A stretch of 64,000 bases of DNA from Monocercomonoides exilis (taxonomy: Eukaryota; Preaxostyla; Oxymonadida; Polymastigidae): NCBI GenBank assembly GCA_001643675.2, contig LSRY02000042.1, forward strand, positions 129,001 to 193,000. Direction: 5' to 3'. This document shows positions 19,407 through 31,259 of the stretch, one piece after another. Positions within the stretch are counted from its first letter, which is position 1. Every line of letters begins with the position of its first letter. A program made the position numbers and the translations under genes. The notes under the pieces were generated by a model. That model made no database searches, was not told the origin of the DNA, and worked only from the letters and a program-made list of their open reading frames with translations.

Positions 19407-22400
19407 ATGAACGGCAAGAAGAGAAGCAAAAGAGGAAGGCCGAAAAAGCAAGGAAGAGGAAGACCAAAAGTTAATAAGTATCCTTCAACCTCAATATGTC
19501 TCAAGTTACACTTATTTAAATAATACAATTCACATTTTATTGCTAATTATTTCAGATCCAAAACACAATTGAAAGATGTTAAAAACAAAGCAAAAATGAC
19601 CATTCATGACGATGATAACGATGAAACAAATTTCGATGAAGAAGAAAATTCAAGTGAAAGTTCATCATCTTTGTATTGTGAAGATGAAAACAAACAAGCA
19701 TGTTCTTCATTTCAAGCCATGGAAAAAGTCAAAATTCGTCGTAAAAATATGTTAATTACAAATAATGATTTCCAAAACGAAAAGTTTTTTGAAAAACACG
19801 AAATACATGAAGTGTCCATTTCGTGCAGGAGAAAACAAAACAATAATTCAAATATCTTATTTTATTTGGGTCCAATGGAATTTGAATGTACTATATGTGG
19901 AGCACTGCATTTCAAATCTGAGATTCAAAGAAAGAGAAATGGAATTATATATTTTAATGACTGTTGCAGTGGATTACACAACCCTCCAATCGATATCGAT
20001 CACTTTCCAGATATACTCCGTTCTCTTTTTAATCATGAGCATCCCGAAAGTGACAATTTTCTTGAAAACATCAGAAAAATTAACTGTTTACTTGCTTGCT
20101 GTTCTTTTTATGCAGAAACACCAGATTATTTCTTTATGCAATTCACTATTAAAGGAGAAACGAAGAGAAGAGCCTATCCAATGAAGTCATTAAGTTATGA
20201 TGATCCGAAGTTTGGTCAAGTTTATATTCTTGACACAGAAGAAGCAACTGAAAAATTCAAAAGAAACACACATAATAAGCGAGTTTCTTTTAATCTTTTA
20301 TCTTCTCTATTTCAATGGTTCCGAAATTCAAATCCCTTTGCAAAAAGCTATAAAATGATGAATGATGTTTACTCAAAGGAGCGGGAAAAGGCAATGGAAA
20401 TAGGAAGAAAAATGAAAAAAGTTTGCCTCACTTTTGATCCAGAAGGCAGAAAACTTGGGAAAGAGTTTGCTGCTCCGCAATCGAACGAAGTTGCTGCAGT
20501 ATTCGTCAGTGACGATGGACTGCCTCCTGTGCAGCGATTAACCATATATGCTGAAGAAGACAAGTTGTCAACTATTGCCATGAACGATCCTTTGTGTGAT
20601 CCACTTATTTATCCTTTGTTCTTTCCAAATGGAGAAGTTTACGAAGACGATAAAAAAAAGAAAGTCAAAAATGAAGAAAATTCATCAAATGATGATGAAG
20701 ATGGATTTTCAGATGAGAAACAAAGTGATAATAACAAATCGAATTCAGATTATGAAAGTGAAATGAAAAAAAAGGAAGATCACACAAAACAAAAAAAAGG
20801 AAGATTCAGATCAAATATTAGAACGCATGCACTCAACGTTATTGCAATCAGAAATTCATGGTCTCCAATTCATCTTGGAGGGAAACTATTTCAACAATAT
20901 ATCGTGGATTCCTTTTGTAGAATAGAAGGAATGAAGACTTTGTACTATCACACACATCAACAGCAAATGTTCGGAGGTTATTATAATCAACTGAATGATG
21001 CGTTAAATAACAATGATTTCGATGTTGATATTCATTCATCCTCTTCCTCTTTATCATCTTCCTCATCTTCTTTGAATCAAAAAATTTTGTTGGGAAGAAG
21101 AATAATACTTCCTTTCTCCTTTGTTGGAAGTCCCCGATGGTCAAAACAATGCTATATGGACGCCATGAGCATTGTTTCAAAATACGGAAAGCCAGATATC
21201 TTTCTGACTTTCACGTGCAATCCAAAATGGCCTGAAATTATCGAGAACATCGCTTCACCGCACATTCACCAAGCGGATAGGCCAGATCTAATTGCAAGAG
21301 TATTCAAACTCAAGCTCGATGAATTAATGAGAGACATAAAGAAGGGAATACCATTCGGTTCACTCAAAGCATATGTTTATAAAATTGAGTTTCAGAAAAG
21401 GGGACTACCGCATTGCCATTTGCTTCTCACTTTGCATGATCAAAACAAACCAAGAACATCAGAGGATATTGATAAATGCATATGTGCAGAAATTCCCCCT
21501 CTCAGTGAAGATGGATCAAATAATAATTTGAGAGAAATAGTATTGAGGCATATGGTTCATGGACCATGTGGGTTAGATAAACCAAATGCCCAATGCATGG
21601 CTGATGGAAAGTGTCAAAAGCGCTTTCCGAAACAATTTTGTGAAGAAACAACCAAGGATAGACAAGGTTTTATTAAATACAGAAGAAGAAAAGGTGAAGT
21701 GGTCATATTAAACAAAAAAGAAATTGACAATAGATGGATTGTCGCGTACAATCCCTACCTGCTTCGAAAGTTCAATGCACATATCAACGTTGAAATATGT
21801 TCCTCAGTTTTCAGTGTAAAATATCTTTACAAATATGTGTACAAAGGGCCAGATAGAGCTTCCATGAAAATTTTGAACAAAGAAATTGCTTCATGTTCAA
21901 ATGGACCAATAACAATCACTTCCTCATCCGCATCTGCATCCGCATCCGCATCCTCAACCGCATCAGCATCAGCATCGAATTGATCTTCAATGATCTCTGA
22001 TTATGTTAAGACAAACAATGAAAAAGAAAAAAGTGAAAAAGAAAAAATAGACGAAATCAGAAACTATATAGATATGAGATATGTCGGATCCCCAGAAGCA
22101 TGTTGGAGGTTGTTCGAATATTCGATGCAAAGAATGTCTCACACTGTTGTTCGTTTGGCTGTTCATCTCCCTGACAAGCAGTTTGTTTTCTTTCGTACGG
22201 GAAAAGAATATGAAGCCATGGAAAATGCACAACATAGAGATACAACTCTGATTGCATTCTTTAAATTGAATGCTGAGAGTCAAAAGAAATATGGAGAGAA
22301 CATTTCAGATGATCCCCATGATTCAAGATCTTTGACATATTCAGAGGTTGGAAGCAAATTCATTTTCGACAAAAAGACTCATTCGTGGAAATATCGAAGC

Positions 22401-24317
22401 TACAAATCAAAAATTGTCACAAGGTTGTACACAGTCAGTCCAAGAGATCAAGAAAGATATTATCTTCGTCTGCTGCTTTTGAATGTTAAAGGTCCAACAT
22501 CTTATGAGTATCTAAAAACATACGACAACCACATTCATAACACTTTCAAGGAAGCCGCAGCATCCAGAGGTTTGTTATCAGAAGATTTTAACTGGGACCA
22601 ATGTTTAGAAGAAGTTGCCTCAGTCGGATCACCAAATCAACTCCGAAATGTGTTCGCACAAATTCTGCTGTTCAACAATGTTGTGAATCCAGAGGTGTTG
22701 TGGAAGAAATTCAAAAAGAATATGTCCGAAGATTATCTGATGAAAGGAGATGAGGAAAATTCCGCTTATTCAAAAGCTTACTACGATATATACTTTTTAT
22801 TTCGTTCCGAAAATAAAAATCTTGAAGATCTGATATCTGCCCCTCCCGGACCTACACCCATTAAATGCATTGATGATTTATCACAAGATGATCACAAGTT
22901 ATTAGCTTCAAGAAATATTCAGTTGCTAAATGAAAAACAAAAGGAGGCATTTGAGAGTATCAAAGAGAGCATTCTGAGTTCATCCCGAGGTTCGACAGTA
23001 TGCAATTGTCATTTTTTGGATGGACCTGGTGGAAGCGGAAAAACTTTTCTATATAATGTAATTTACCATTATTTGTCTGCACATTCAGTTATATGCCAAT
23101 GTGTTGCTTGGACTGGGATCGCCGCAACTTTGCTTCCAAAAGGGAAAACTGTTCACTCTCTTTTTCGTCTTCCTGTGCCCATTGAGGAACATAATGCAAT
23201 TTCTCTTATGGAACTGAATTCAGAAGAAGCCCAATCATTAAGAAAAGTGAAATGTGTTATTTGGGATGAGGCACCAATGGCTCCGAAATATGCATTAACT
23301 GCTATCAATATTCTTCTTCAAGATCTACATGAGAACAAGGATTTTTTTGGAGGAGTTTTGATGGTTTTGGGAGGAGATTTTAGGCAACTTCCACCGGTTG
23401 TGAGAGGTGGAGGAAGGCAAGAAATGATTTCTTGCAGTATCAAAAGTTGTGATCTATGGAGTTCGTTTCAGGTCCATTCCCTATCAACAAACATGCGGAC
23501 AGGAGCAGATACAGCTTTTGCAAGCTTTCTCAGAAAAGTTGGTGATGGAGATTTGTCGATCATGGATAAAAACAAAAAAATTGATGTCTCACGGTGGCGA
23601 ATAAATGAGGATCAATTAATTCAAAGAGTGTTCGGAAACAAATTCAACGACATGGAAGAAATAAAAATGATGAAAGATCGTTGTATATTATGCACAAAAA
23701 ACGATGACACATTTGAAGTGAATAGTCAAATACTAGATCTTATTAATACAGAATCAAGAACTTACACCAGTGCAGATTCAGCAGAGTTTGAAGATCCCAA
23801 TGACGATTACACATCATTTAGTATTGAATATCTTAATTCACTGACTCCTTCTGGATTGCCACCGCACCAGCTTCATTTTAAGGTTGGAGCAATTGTTATT
23901 CTGCTCAGAAATTTGGACCTCGCTAATGGCCTTTGCAACGGAACAAGGCTAATAGTGGAGCAGCTGGGGAAGCAGTGTATAAGATGCAATCCAATTTCGA
24001 ATTTGTTTGATAAAAATTCTTCTGTAATTCTTGCTCCAATACTTACAACAGCCAGAGACAGGACGCTGCCATTTTGTCTCAAACGCCTGCAGATCCCGGT
24101 TCGGGTTTCTTTTGCTATGACCATTAACAAAGCGCAAGGGCAATCTTTTTCACACGTTGGGTTGTATCTTCCAAACCCAGTTTATTCTCATGGTCAACTG
24201 TATGTTGCCATGAGCAGATGTCATTGTAGCAAAAATTTATACATTGCACTCCCTCATAAGAGAGAATATCAACAAAACAAGGTAGTGAACATCGTATATA
24301 ATGAATTAATTCAATAA
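19407..24317 (+). pseudogene. Helitron RepHel protein (HUH endonuclease + Pif1-like helicase)
   Basis: Exon 1 (19407-19477) encodes an N-terminus with two AT-hooks (KRGRPKKQGRGRPKV); a 78-nt intron follows (19478-19555). The long exon has a cysteine-rich N-terminal domain (CTICGALHF), the Rep HUH motif GLPHCHLLL, and the Tyr-containing KYLYKYVYKG. After a Ser/Ala-rich linker comes the Pif1 helicase: GPGGSGKT (Walker A), VIWDEAPMAP (Walker B), LGGDFRQLPP, TNMR and TINKAQGQS with YVAMSR. A single TGA at 21981 in the linker splits the frame; both sides are in the same frame. No TAA or TAG occurs before the TAA at 24315, which coincides with the usual family C-terminus (VVNIVYNEL). Rolling-circle transposition is known for the family. 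The copy is inactive unless the TGA is read through. Confidence 0.9.
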
Positions 24318-24330
24318 CGAACTGTTTTTG
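19407..24330 (+). mobile_element. Helitron (ends not defined)
   Basis: Inferred from the RepHel gene. I could not find a convincing 5' TC end or a 3' hairpin with CTRR, so the borders are those of the gene only. Confidence 0.6.
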
Positions 24331-27221
24331 TCAACGCATTTCCGAAATCAGACTTTTTGACAGTTTGTGTTATTTTATTTTATTTAATTCATTATAAATA
24401 ATTTCTCTGTTTATTTAATAAATAGCAATTATTTCCACTATTAAATTTCCATATTTCTTTTTTTTCTTTTTGATCCATGAATTTTTTCATTCATATATGA
24501 TAAATATAAGTTTGATCTATTAAAAATATTGTTTTTTTGGAGAAAAAAAGCAAAACATTAAAAAATAAACAAATTATTATACATACAGAAACCAATATCA
24601 ACTTTTTAAGAGGAAATATGCGTCAATTTGTTTTCACAAAAGGAGAAAGAAAGGTTTTTGCATTTGTTAATTCAAACGAAGTGATAATTTCTATGTATTA
24701 TCATAAAAATAAAACATCAACGATTTTTTCAGGTCTTTGTTGAAATAGCTGTTGTTTATTTTCAATTATCACAGTTTTGTTCGATTGTTGTTTTAACATC
24801 ATTTATGTTATCAGAAAATTATTTCTAAATAACAATTTTTCCACATTTCAATTCTTTCAATACAAATATTTATTTGTGACTTATGTTTTTATATTGCATT
24901 TCTTTTGTTTATTCATTTTGAAATTAAAAAGTTTGGATTTTTTTCGGAAAGAAAAACATTGAATTATTTGTTTTGTGGATGATATCAAATTCGTGTTATA
25001 ATAAGAATAACTTTGTCTCATAATCAAGAAAGTCACTATTTCAAAAAAGTCCAATTTTCTGTTGAGTATTTTATCGGATAGTGGATCATTCATTTTTTTT
25101 AATTCTTTGAATAATATTTTCTAACTAAGTTGAGCAATTTCCAACAATGCAGTTATTTATTTTTTCACAAGTTTAACTTTGCAATAATATTTTGGAAAAA
25201 TCGAAAAAAACAGCTGATCTTACAAAAATAAACTATTTTTCATTGTTAGAATACGAATTTATTGAAAAATCACAAAATATTATATGAATAATTAAATATA
25301 ATTTGAAATTCCAAAAACAACATAAACATAACATCAAAAAAAAAACCAATTAACTTTAAATGTTCTAATCTTTCATTTATTATGAAGAAATTCTATGAAA
25401 AACCACAAATTGACTTCAAATTTGAATATTTGAATGAAAATCGATTCAGTTATTAGAAAAGCAGATTGTAACAGCCAATTCTGTTGAAAATGGAGTTAAT
25501 ATTGAAAAAATATAATATTGAATGAAAGATACATACATTCACTTTATGCTATTTAATTTCCAAAATGTGATCACAAGCACTAACCTTTTGGCACCTTCAT
25601 CACACAGTTGAAAATACAATGGATAAAATGTGCGTTCTGATTATCAAAAAGTGCATCAAAGCAACATATTGCAATTAAAAACATGAAACATACATGCAAT
25701 TTTCATTAAAAAATCTTAATTGATTAATAAAATTCTTGTGATGTTTTCATTGAAAAAATTTACATTATCATGGGATGATTTGATCAATTTTTTATTTTTT
25801 TCAACTTTTTGAGATTAATCAATTTTGAGTATTAAATGTGAATTATAATCGCATATTAAATAAATTTGACTGTATAAAATAAAATAAAATCTCCAATTTC
25901 AATTTTCTTTATCATCTTGAAAATACAAGAAAAGTTTATTTGAAAATTTTTTAATTTTTTTTTAAATGAATAATAAAAAGCTGCAACTCACATATTGACG
26001 TGTTAAGCAATTGTTCTGATGCAAAATGCAATATTTTTTGCGATTCATCTTCCTAAAATTACAATTTGAAAAAATGTGCGAAAAATTTTATTTTTCTCAA
26101 TAATATTTTTTTCTTCTTCATATTGAATATATTTGATTTTTTTGCAAAACCAACTTTCAAATGTTAAATATCACAAATAAAAAATGACCAACATTTGTTT
26201 GTTTCATATGGTTCAAAAAATGAAAACTTTTGATTTTTTTGTTGATTTTTATTAAATTTTTTTTTTAAGCTTTATGTCATTTAAAAATTTTTCGATTAAT
26301 GTTTCAGATAATGAGTTTTGACAGCACAAATACCCAGTTTTTAACATATTTATGATGTAATGCGTGCTTTGCACGCATTACATTTCCAATAAACATATAT
26401 ATAATTTTTGATCAAAAAATTTCCATAAAAAAATATATAGAAAAATTCAATTCTTTCAATTTTGTTCGAAATGATACCAAATTGAGAGATACATTTTGTA
26501 CAAATGTGATGATGACGTGAGTGCACGCCGGCCGCGAGGCAGGCGAATGCAAACTCGTTGTTGATTAACTTTAAATTTTGTATTTTGTAAATTTTTTTTC
26601 ATTTTAATATATTTTATTTATTTGATTGAATTATAAATCTTTTTTTTGAATTTGCATGTTGAAATAAAAACAAAACGAAATTTTGTTGGAGGAATTATTA
26701 TTTATTTTAACTGATGAAATTTGATTTGATAGATTGAAATAATTTGCATACAATTTTTATTTATCAAAATTTGAAAATTAAACAATAGAAACATTTTTTA
26801 AAAAATGAAGGTTCGTTGAATCAAAATTATGTTTTCTTTCCGTGTGACATTTTTGTTTTTTTCATTTCATAATATTTTCAAAGAAATTATCATTTTAATG
26901 TTTACGTGTAAATTAAAAAAATTAAATGACAATCTCTTATGAAAACAGAAATAATAAAACAAGAGACTTAAAATGTTAATTGACAAATGTGAATATTTTT
27001 GAAAAAAATATTTATCATTTTCTTGAAATACTTGGTTCAGTGGGAAAAGCCAATTCAAAATCAATAAAAAAATGTAATATCTCGTTAAATAATAAGTAAA
27101 AAATTTTTTAACTAACCGGTAAGAAATTGAATCAACTTTGTTAAAATCGGTTATACAAGTGCTGAAGCCATTTCACACTTCTCAGCTTTTTGTTATTTGA
27201 AACGAAAAAAGGCATATGTTG
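24331..27221. other. AT-rich gene-free stretch
   Basis: Nearly 3 kb of A/T-rich DNA with only short frames. A perfect 12-bp stem with a 3-nt loop sits at 26354-26380 and a short GC-rich island at about 26515-26560. No RNA gene is recognised. Confidence 0.6.
26354..26380. other. Perfect 12-bp hairpin
   Basis: TGTAATGCGTGC, loop TTT, then GCACGCATTACA, unusually GC-containing for its surroundings. Possible terminator or transposon-end hairpin; no CTRR follows on either strand. Confidence 0.5.
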
Positions 27222-27453
27222 AAATTTTTTTGTAAAGTTCCTTTTGTTTTATTTTCAAATAAAATAAAATTTTCTTATTTCGATCAAATTTCTGTTCCCA
27301 ATCATGAAAATTTGAAAAAATGGAAATAACAACATTGTCAATATTTTATTTTCATAACAGCAAATTTTAGTTTATGAAAACAGAAATTTGATTGAAAAAT
27401 GAAAAATTTATTTTATTTGATAATTTAACAAAAGGAACTTTTCAAAAAAATTT
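27222..27453. repeat. MITE, family A, copy 2 (inverted relative to copy 1)
   Basis: The same inverted ends as the copy at 5315-5544 and the same internal landmarks (GAACAG/CTGTTCCCAATC, GCTGTTATGAAAATAAAAT) in the reverse order. Non-coding. Confidence 0.8.
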
Positions 27454-27459
27454 AGACAT

Positions 27460-28600
27460 CTGATTAATAAATGGTACAGATTTGGGTGATTTTTTTTGAT
27501 ATCATAATTTTTTACGATGAATGATCAATTCCCATAATATATATATATGTCAATCAGGAGAATAAAATACATTTATTGTTTGACTTATTTTTTTGACTGA
27601 AATGAATGGATTTTTAAATAATTTATCGAATATGTGCATAAATAAAAGTTCCATAAAAAATTTTTTTTTGTTGTTCATTTTTAAATTTGTTTTATTTTGT
27701 TAATATGGAGGTTCTCAGGTTTGAAATTTTTCTTTTGTTAGTTCAAAAGTTTAAATTCTTAAACTATTCTTTTCTTTTGTTTGCATACTCGATTATTTCA
27801 CTTTATCTTTAAACTTTTCATTCATTTCTTATTTTTGTTTCACAAATCAATTTTGAATATAATTCAATTGAATATATCAATCTTTGATATTCAAGGAAGT
27901 TTTCAATTAGACGAAAAGAGAATATAACACAGAAATTGTTGCAGGATAATGAATAATAGTTATATGGGTGAAAATTTTTGAAAAATCACTTTTTTTTAGC
28001 CTGATCTATCCCACAAAAAATCAGAATTTTATTTTTATTAACCGTAATTTATTCAGAAATAATTTATGCACTCTATTTTTCTCTTTGGAAGAGTTTGACG
28101 TCTTATTATTTACAAAATTCTTTGTTAACACTAACTGATGAACACAAAAACTCTAGTTCATTCGTATTTTTTCGTGTTATTTACCTACAACGTATTCAAC
28201 ATAAATTTTCATTTGTAACTTTTTCAATGAAACGAGTTTCACTTAAATTATATTTGAGTTATAACAATTATTATTAATAAAATCTAATTCGTAAAAGAAT
28301 TAATTTTATAATTACTTTATATCTGGAGATTTAAAAATGTTTGAATTAACAATTTTTCGACTTTTTCACTTTCAATGAATCCTAAAATACTCAACTATAA
28401 TTTAGAAAGAACTCATTTACATATTTATTGAAAAGCATAAGAAGATTATTGTTCATTTAAGCAAAAACAAAAAAGAATTAATAAATGATACAAAAATTAT
28501 TATTTATATAAGAGATAAATACAGAAAAGGAAGTGAGAATAAATTATTTGTTTTTTCATCTCTTATCATTCATATAGCTGTTGAATTCTTCGTTTTTATA
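27460..28600. other. AT-rich DNA without a recognisable gene
   Basis: Short frames only. GGGTGA-type ends near 27475 and 27967 resemble the MITE B/long-TIR termini but no complete element was delineated. Confidence 0.45.
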
Positions 28601-28632
28601 AAATTTTTATCATCTTCTTCAATACGTGCAGA

Positions 28633-29833
28633 TCATAGATCAGCTTTGTCATCATGAAGGCGAAAAAGCGGAGAGATCAAGGTTCTTGATGTGTTTGTGC
28701 ATTCATCAGGATAATCATCTGCTCCTGCCATTAACCCTTCGGATGCCTCGGAGACATTGGAATTCACATCGATAGAATCAATGAACTGAATCGAGAGACA
28801 GCAGAGGATTGTGGTGCTTGATGCAGCTGAAGTGGATGAAAACACAAGAAGCTGTTTCTGAGAGTGCTGCAGGCACAGAGTGGTTATATTGTGCGCTTTC
28901 TTCAATGCTTTTTGTTACACCAGTAACACTGTTTAAGTTGCTTGCAGAGGCGAAGCTGTTTGACGAAGTGATGAGGCGAAGGGTTGCAGCGAATAAAGAA
29001 GAGGAGAGGATAATGTGAAGGTGCTGGAGGTGGAGGGGTTGGGAATGGATTGTGAAGTTTTGAAGTCTGCAACAATTGTACTTGCAGTGCCGGAGGAAGG
29101 AGAAAATGTATTCGGAATTTTTCACGCTGCTGCAAAAGTTCCGATGTAATGAGGAGATATCGATGCAGATGAGCTGGCCGGTCGAACATCTGCTTGAGTA
29201 GGACCAAATAGTCCGGATGAAAAAGATGAAGATTTTGTAACCAAGCTAGAAGTTCAACGCAGTGGTGAAGGAGCTGCATGAGTAGCTGTCAATGATGAAG
29301 GAGAAAGAGGATCCAATGGATGCAGGGACTGAGAAGGAAAATAAGCGCTGAATACAGTGGGGAGCGCAGGTGAGTGGTGAAAGCGAGATAAAGCTGGTGA
29401 ACTTGTGGTTTCCGCTTTCCATTCTATCTTTCTGGCTTTTGTATGTCACGGGGAGGTTCCGTTTTCGTTTTCATTAATTCTGCTGTTTGATCTGTGAACA
29501 AAGTGCTACGAGAAGTTTGCAGCGAACATCGGGGATGGCAGCACTTTTTTGCTTGGGCTGGAAACCATTTGAAATGATATTGTTGTGATTGTTTGGAGCA
29601 AGATGAGTGTTGCGGGAGAAGTGAGCAGCGGTGGGAGAAAGAACGCTTTTGCGAGGGAAGAGTATAAGCAACTGAACGGTAGAAGATTAGCAAAATGATG
29701 AAGGAAACGAAGATGCTGACTTCGCTGTAATGACGCAGGAGCAGACGATATGCGTACAGAAGGCTCAGTTCAAGAAGGTTATTGCAAAGCAGCAGATGGA
29801 GCTTGCGTTTAAAATTAGCAGGTGCAGAAGAAA
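28633..29833 (+). other. GC-richer coding-like relic
   Basis: Base composition changes from AT-rich to balanced, as in the other gene-derived segments. Both strands show short interleaved frames (e.g. AEAKLFDEVMRRRVAANKEE and AQFKKVIAKQQMELAFKISR on the plus strand) broken by TGA and frame changes. The last piece leads toward the gene at 29834 in a different frame, so this may be its decayed 5' region. No family recognised. Confidence 0.35.
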
Positions 29834-30493
29834 ATGAAGTCATTAAAAGAAGAGATGATGGAGCGTCTGATCAGCGCAGTGTCTTTGTTGCTGTAACAGG
29901 TTGCGTACGAAACTGTGTACGTGCTTCGGATGCTACCCATACAGCGGTTGTCTGTGCGGATGGAGCGGCTGTAGACACCGCTGAAGACTGGACTGCTACA
30001 GATACTGGTGTGGACGCTGAAGACTGTCCAGGGAATTTATGGAGAAAAGATATTGGTAAATTTGAGCGATGGCAGTGCTGTGTGGGCAGAGGTGGGGGCT
30101 CGGATGCACGGGTTTGAGAACTTTGTGTGCATGTACATGCAGAAGAAGTCCGCAGAACAGAAGAAGAGCGAGGTGGAGTTGTGGACGATTGTCTTCGAGG
30201 TGGAGCTGTTCTGGAAGGATTTTGTGGAGGTGTGCCTGTTAGGGAAGTTTGTACAGGAGGAGTTCACGGTAAACGCGTTGCTGTTCTTCTGGTGCTTCTA
30301 TTCGATGTTGTTTAGTAAGCTGCAGTCGGAAAAAGGTGAGGAAGAGTTATCTGTGTTTTTTATGTTTTTATCGAACTTCTATCGGGTTGAAGCAGCGATG
30401 CGGAAAGAGGAGAAAAGGTTCTGTGATGTCAAATGTTAAAAAAATGCATTGACTTCTTCGTGTTCGTCTTCGTCATCGGGTGTGGCTAGTTGA
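29834..30493 (+). CDS. Unrecognised protein with three in-frame TAR codons
   Basis: From an ATG at 29834 the frame reads MKSLKEEMMERLISAVSLLL, TAA at 29894, QVAYETVYVLRML, TAG at 29972, and TPLKTGLLQILVWTLKTVQ. It continues through LWTIVFEVELFWKDFVEVC to TAA at 30437, then a short Ser-rich end at a TGA at 30491. That is 219 codons with no TGA and no break at the TARs. The protein is largely helical, with hydrophobic and charged residues alternating. No domain is recognised. The upstream sequence suggests the true N-terminus may lie further 5' in another frame. Function unknown. Confidence 0.5.
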
Positions 30494-30599
30494 GTCATCG
30501 CGAACGATGATGTGGAGTTTCTTCGATATGTATCATTTGCGAAAACTGCCAACACTGTTGCTGCTGATCTTCCGGTTAGCTTGCTGGTTGTTTGGTTGC

Positions 30600-31250
30600 T
30601 GTCTGTCGTTGTTTTCATAGGTTCTGGAGGTGTGCCAGTGCACTTTCTTCTTCATGCAATGCCTGAAGCTTCCGAATGAAAGCGATGCTGCCTGCGCTGT
30701 TGCTGCGAATCTTTGGTGATGAGAACCTGCGGCCTCTGTACTGTGTGCAGTCGTTTGCGTTGTGCTGGAGGCGTGTAAGCGCAATGGCTTCTTCACACTG
30801 TTTCTGATGCATCCAGATGTGTGCGATGCTGTTAACTGCAGATCTCCTCTCTTTTTTGTCACAGAACAGCTCAGTTGTGAAGATGGTTTGCAGGCACTGG
30901 TTGATCAGGTGCAGGTGCTTTCGTGGGCGTCGGCTGGAGCAGGGCTGAATCGAAGTGTCGATGATGTGCTGTCGGTAGTAGGGCGGCGATTGAAGAGGGA
31001 ACGAGGTTGGAGGAGCAATCAACGATGGTGTGCTGCTGGGGAACGGGCAGCGTGTGGAGCTGCTTCACAAGCCGATGGCATGGCTGAGCGAAGGGGAAAA
31101 TTAGCCAATGTATTGTCATGCTTCATCATCAGCATCTACTTCTTCAGCATAGTCCAAACAAGTTCTGAGTTGCAAAGAATTGGAAATCGACAATATGCTG
31201 CTGTCCTTTGGGCGTGCATCTGGCATGATCGATCCTTCCATTTCTCCTCC
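30600..31250 (+). other. Coding-like segment, unrecognised
   Basis: Plus-strand frame with plausible protein composition (FTLFLMHPDVCDAVNCRSP, LSCEDGLQALVDQVQVLS, DDVLSVVGRRLKRERGW) but two adjacent TGA codons near 30717 and a competing overlapping frame. It ends in AT-rich DNA. Possibly a relic of the same locus as the preceding gene. Confidence 0.35.
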
Positions 31251-31259
31251 TTCATTTTC

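Noticed and set aside
24315-24472. 51-codon extension of the Helitron protein past the TAA
   Set aside because: Although open under TAR=Gln, the extension is Phe/Leu-rich, low-complexity and beyond the normal family end, so it is not called as part of the domain structure.
19121-25877. TACAGT...TGTA inverted motifs as ends of a 6.7-kb element around the Helitron
   Set aside because: Matching is limited to about ten bases (GATTATAATT) with gaps; not enough for terminal repeats.
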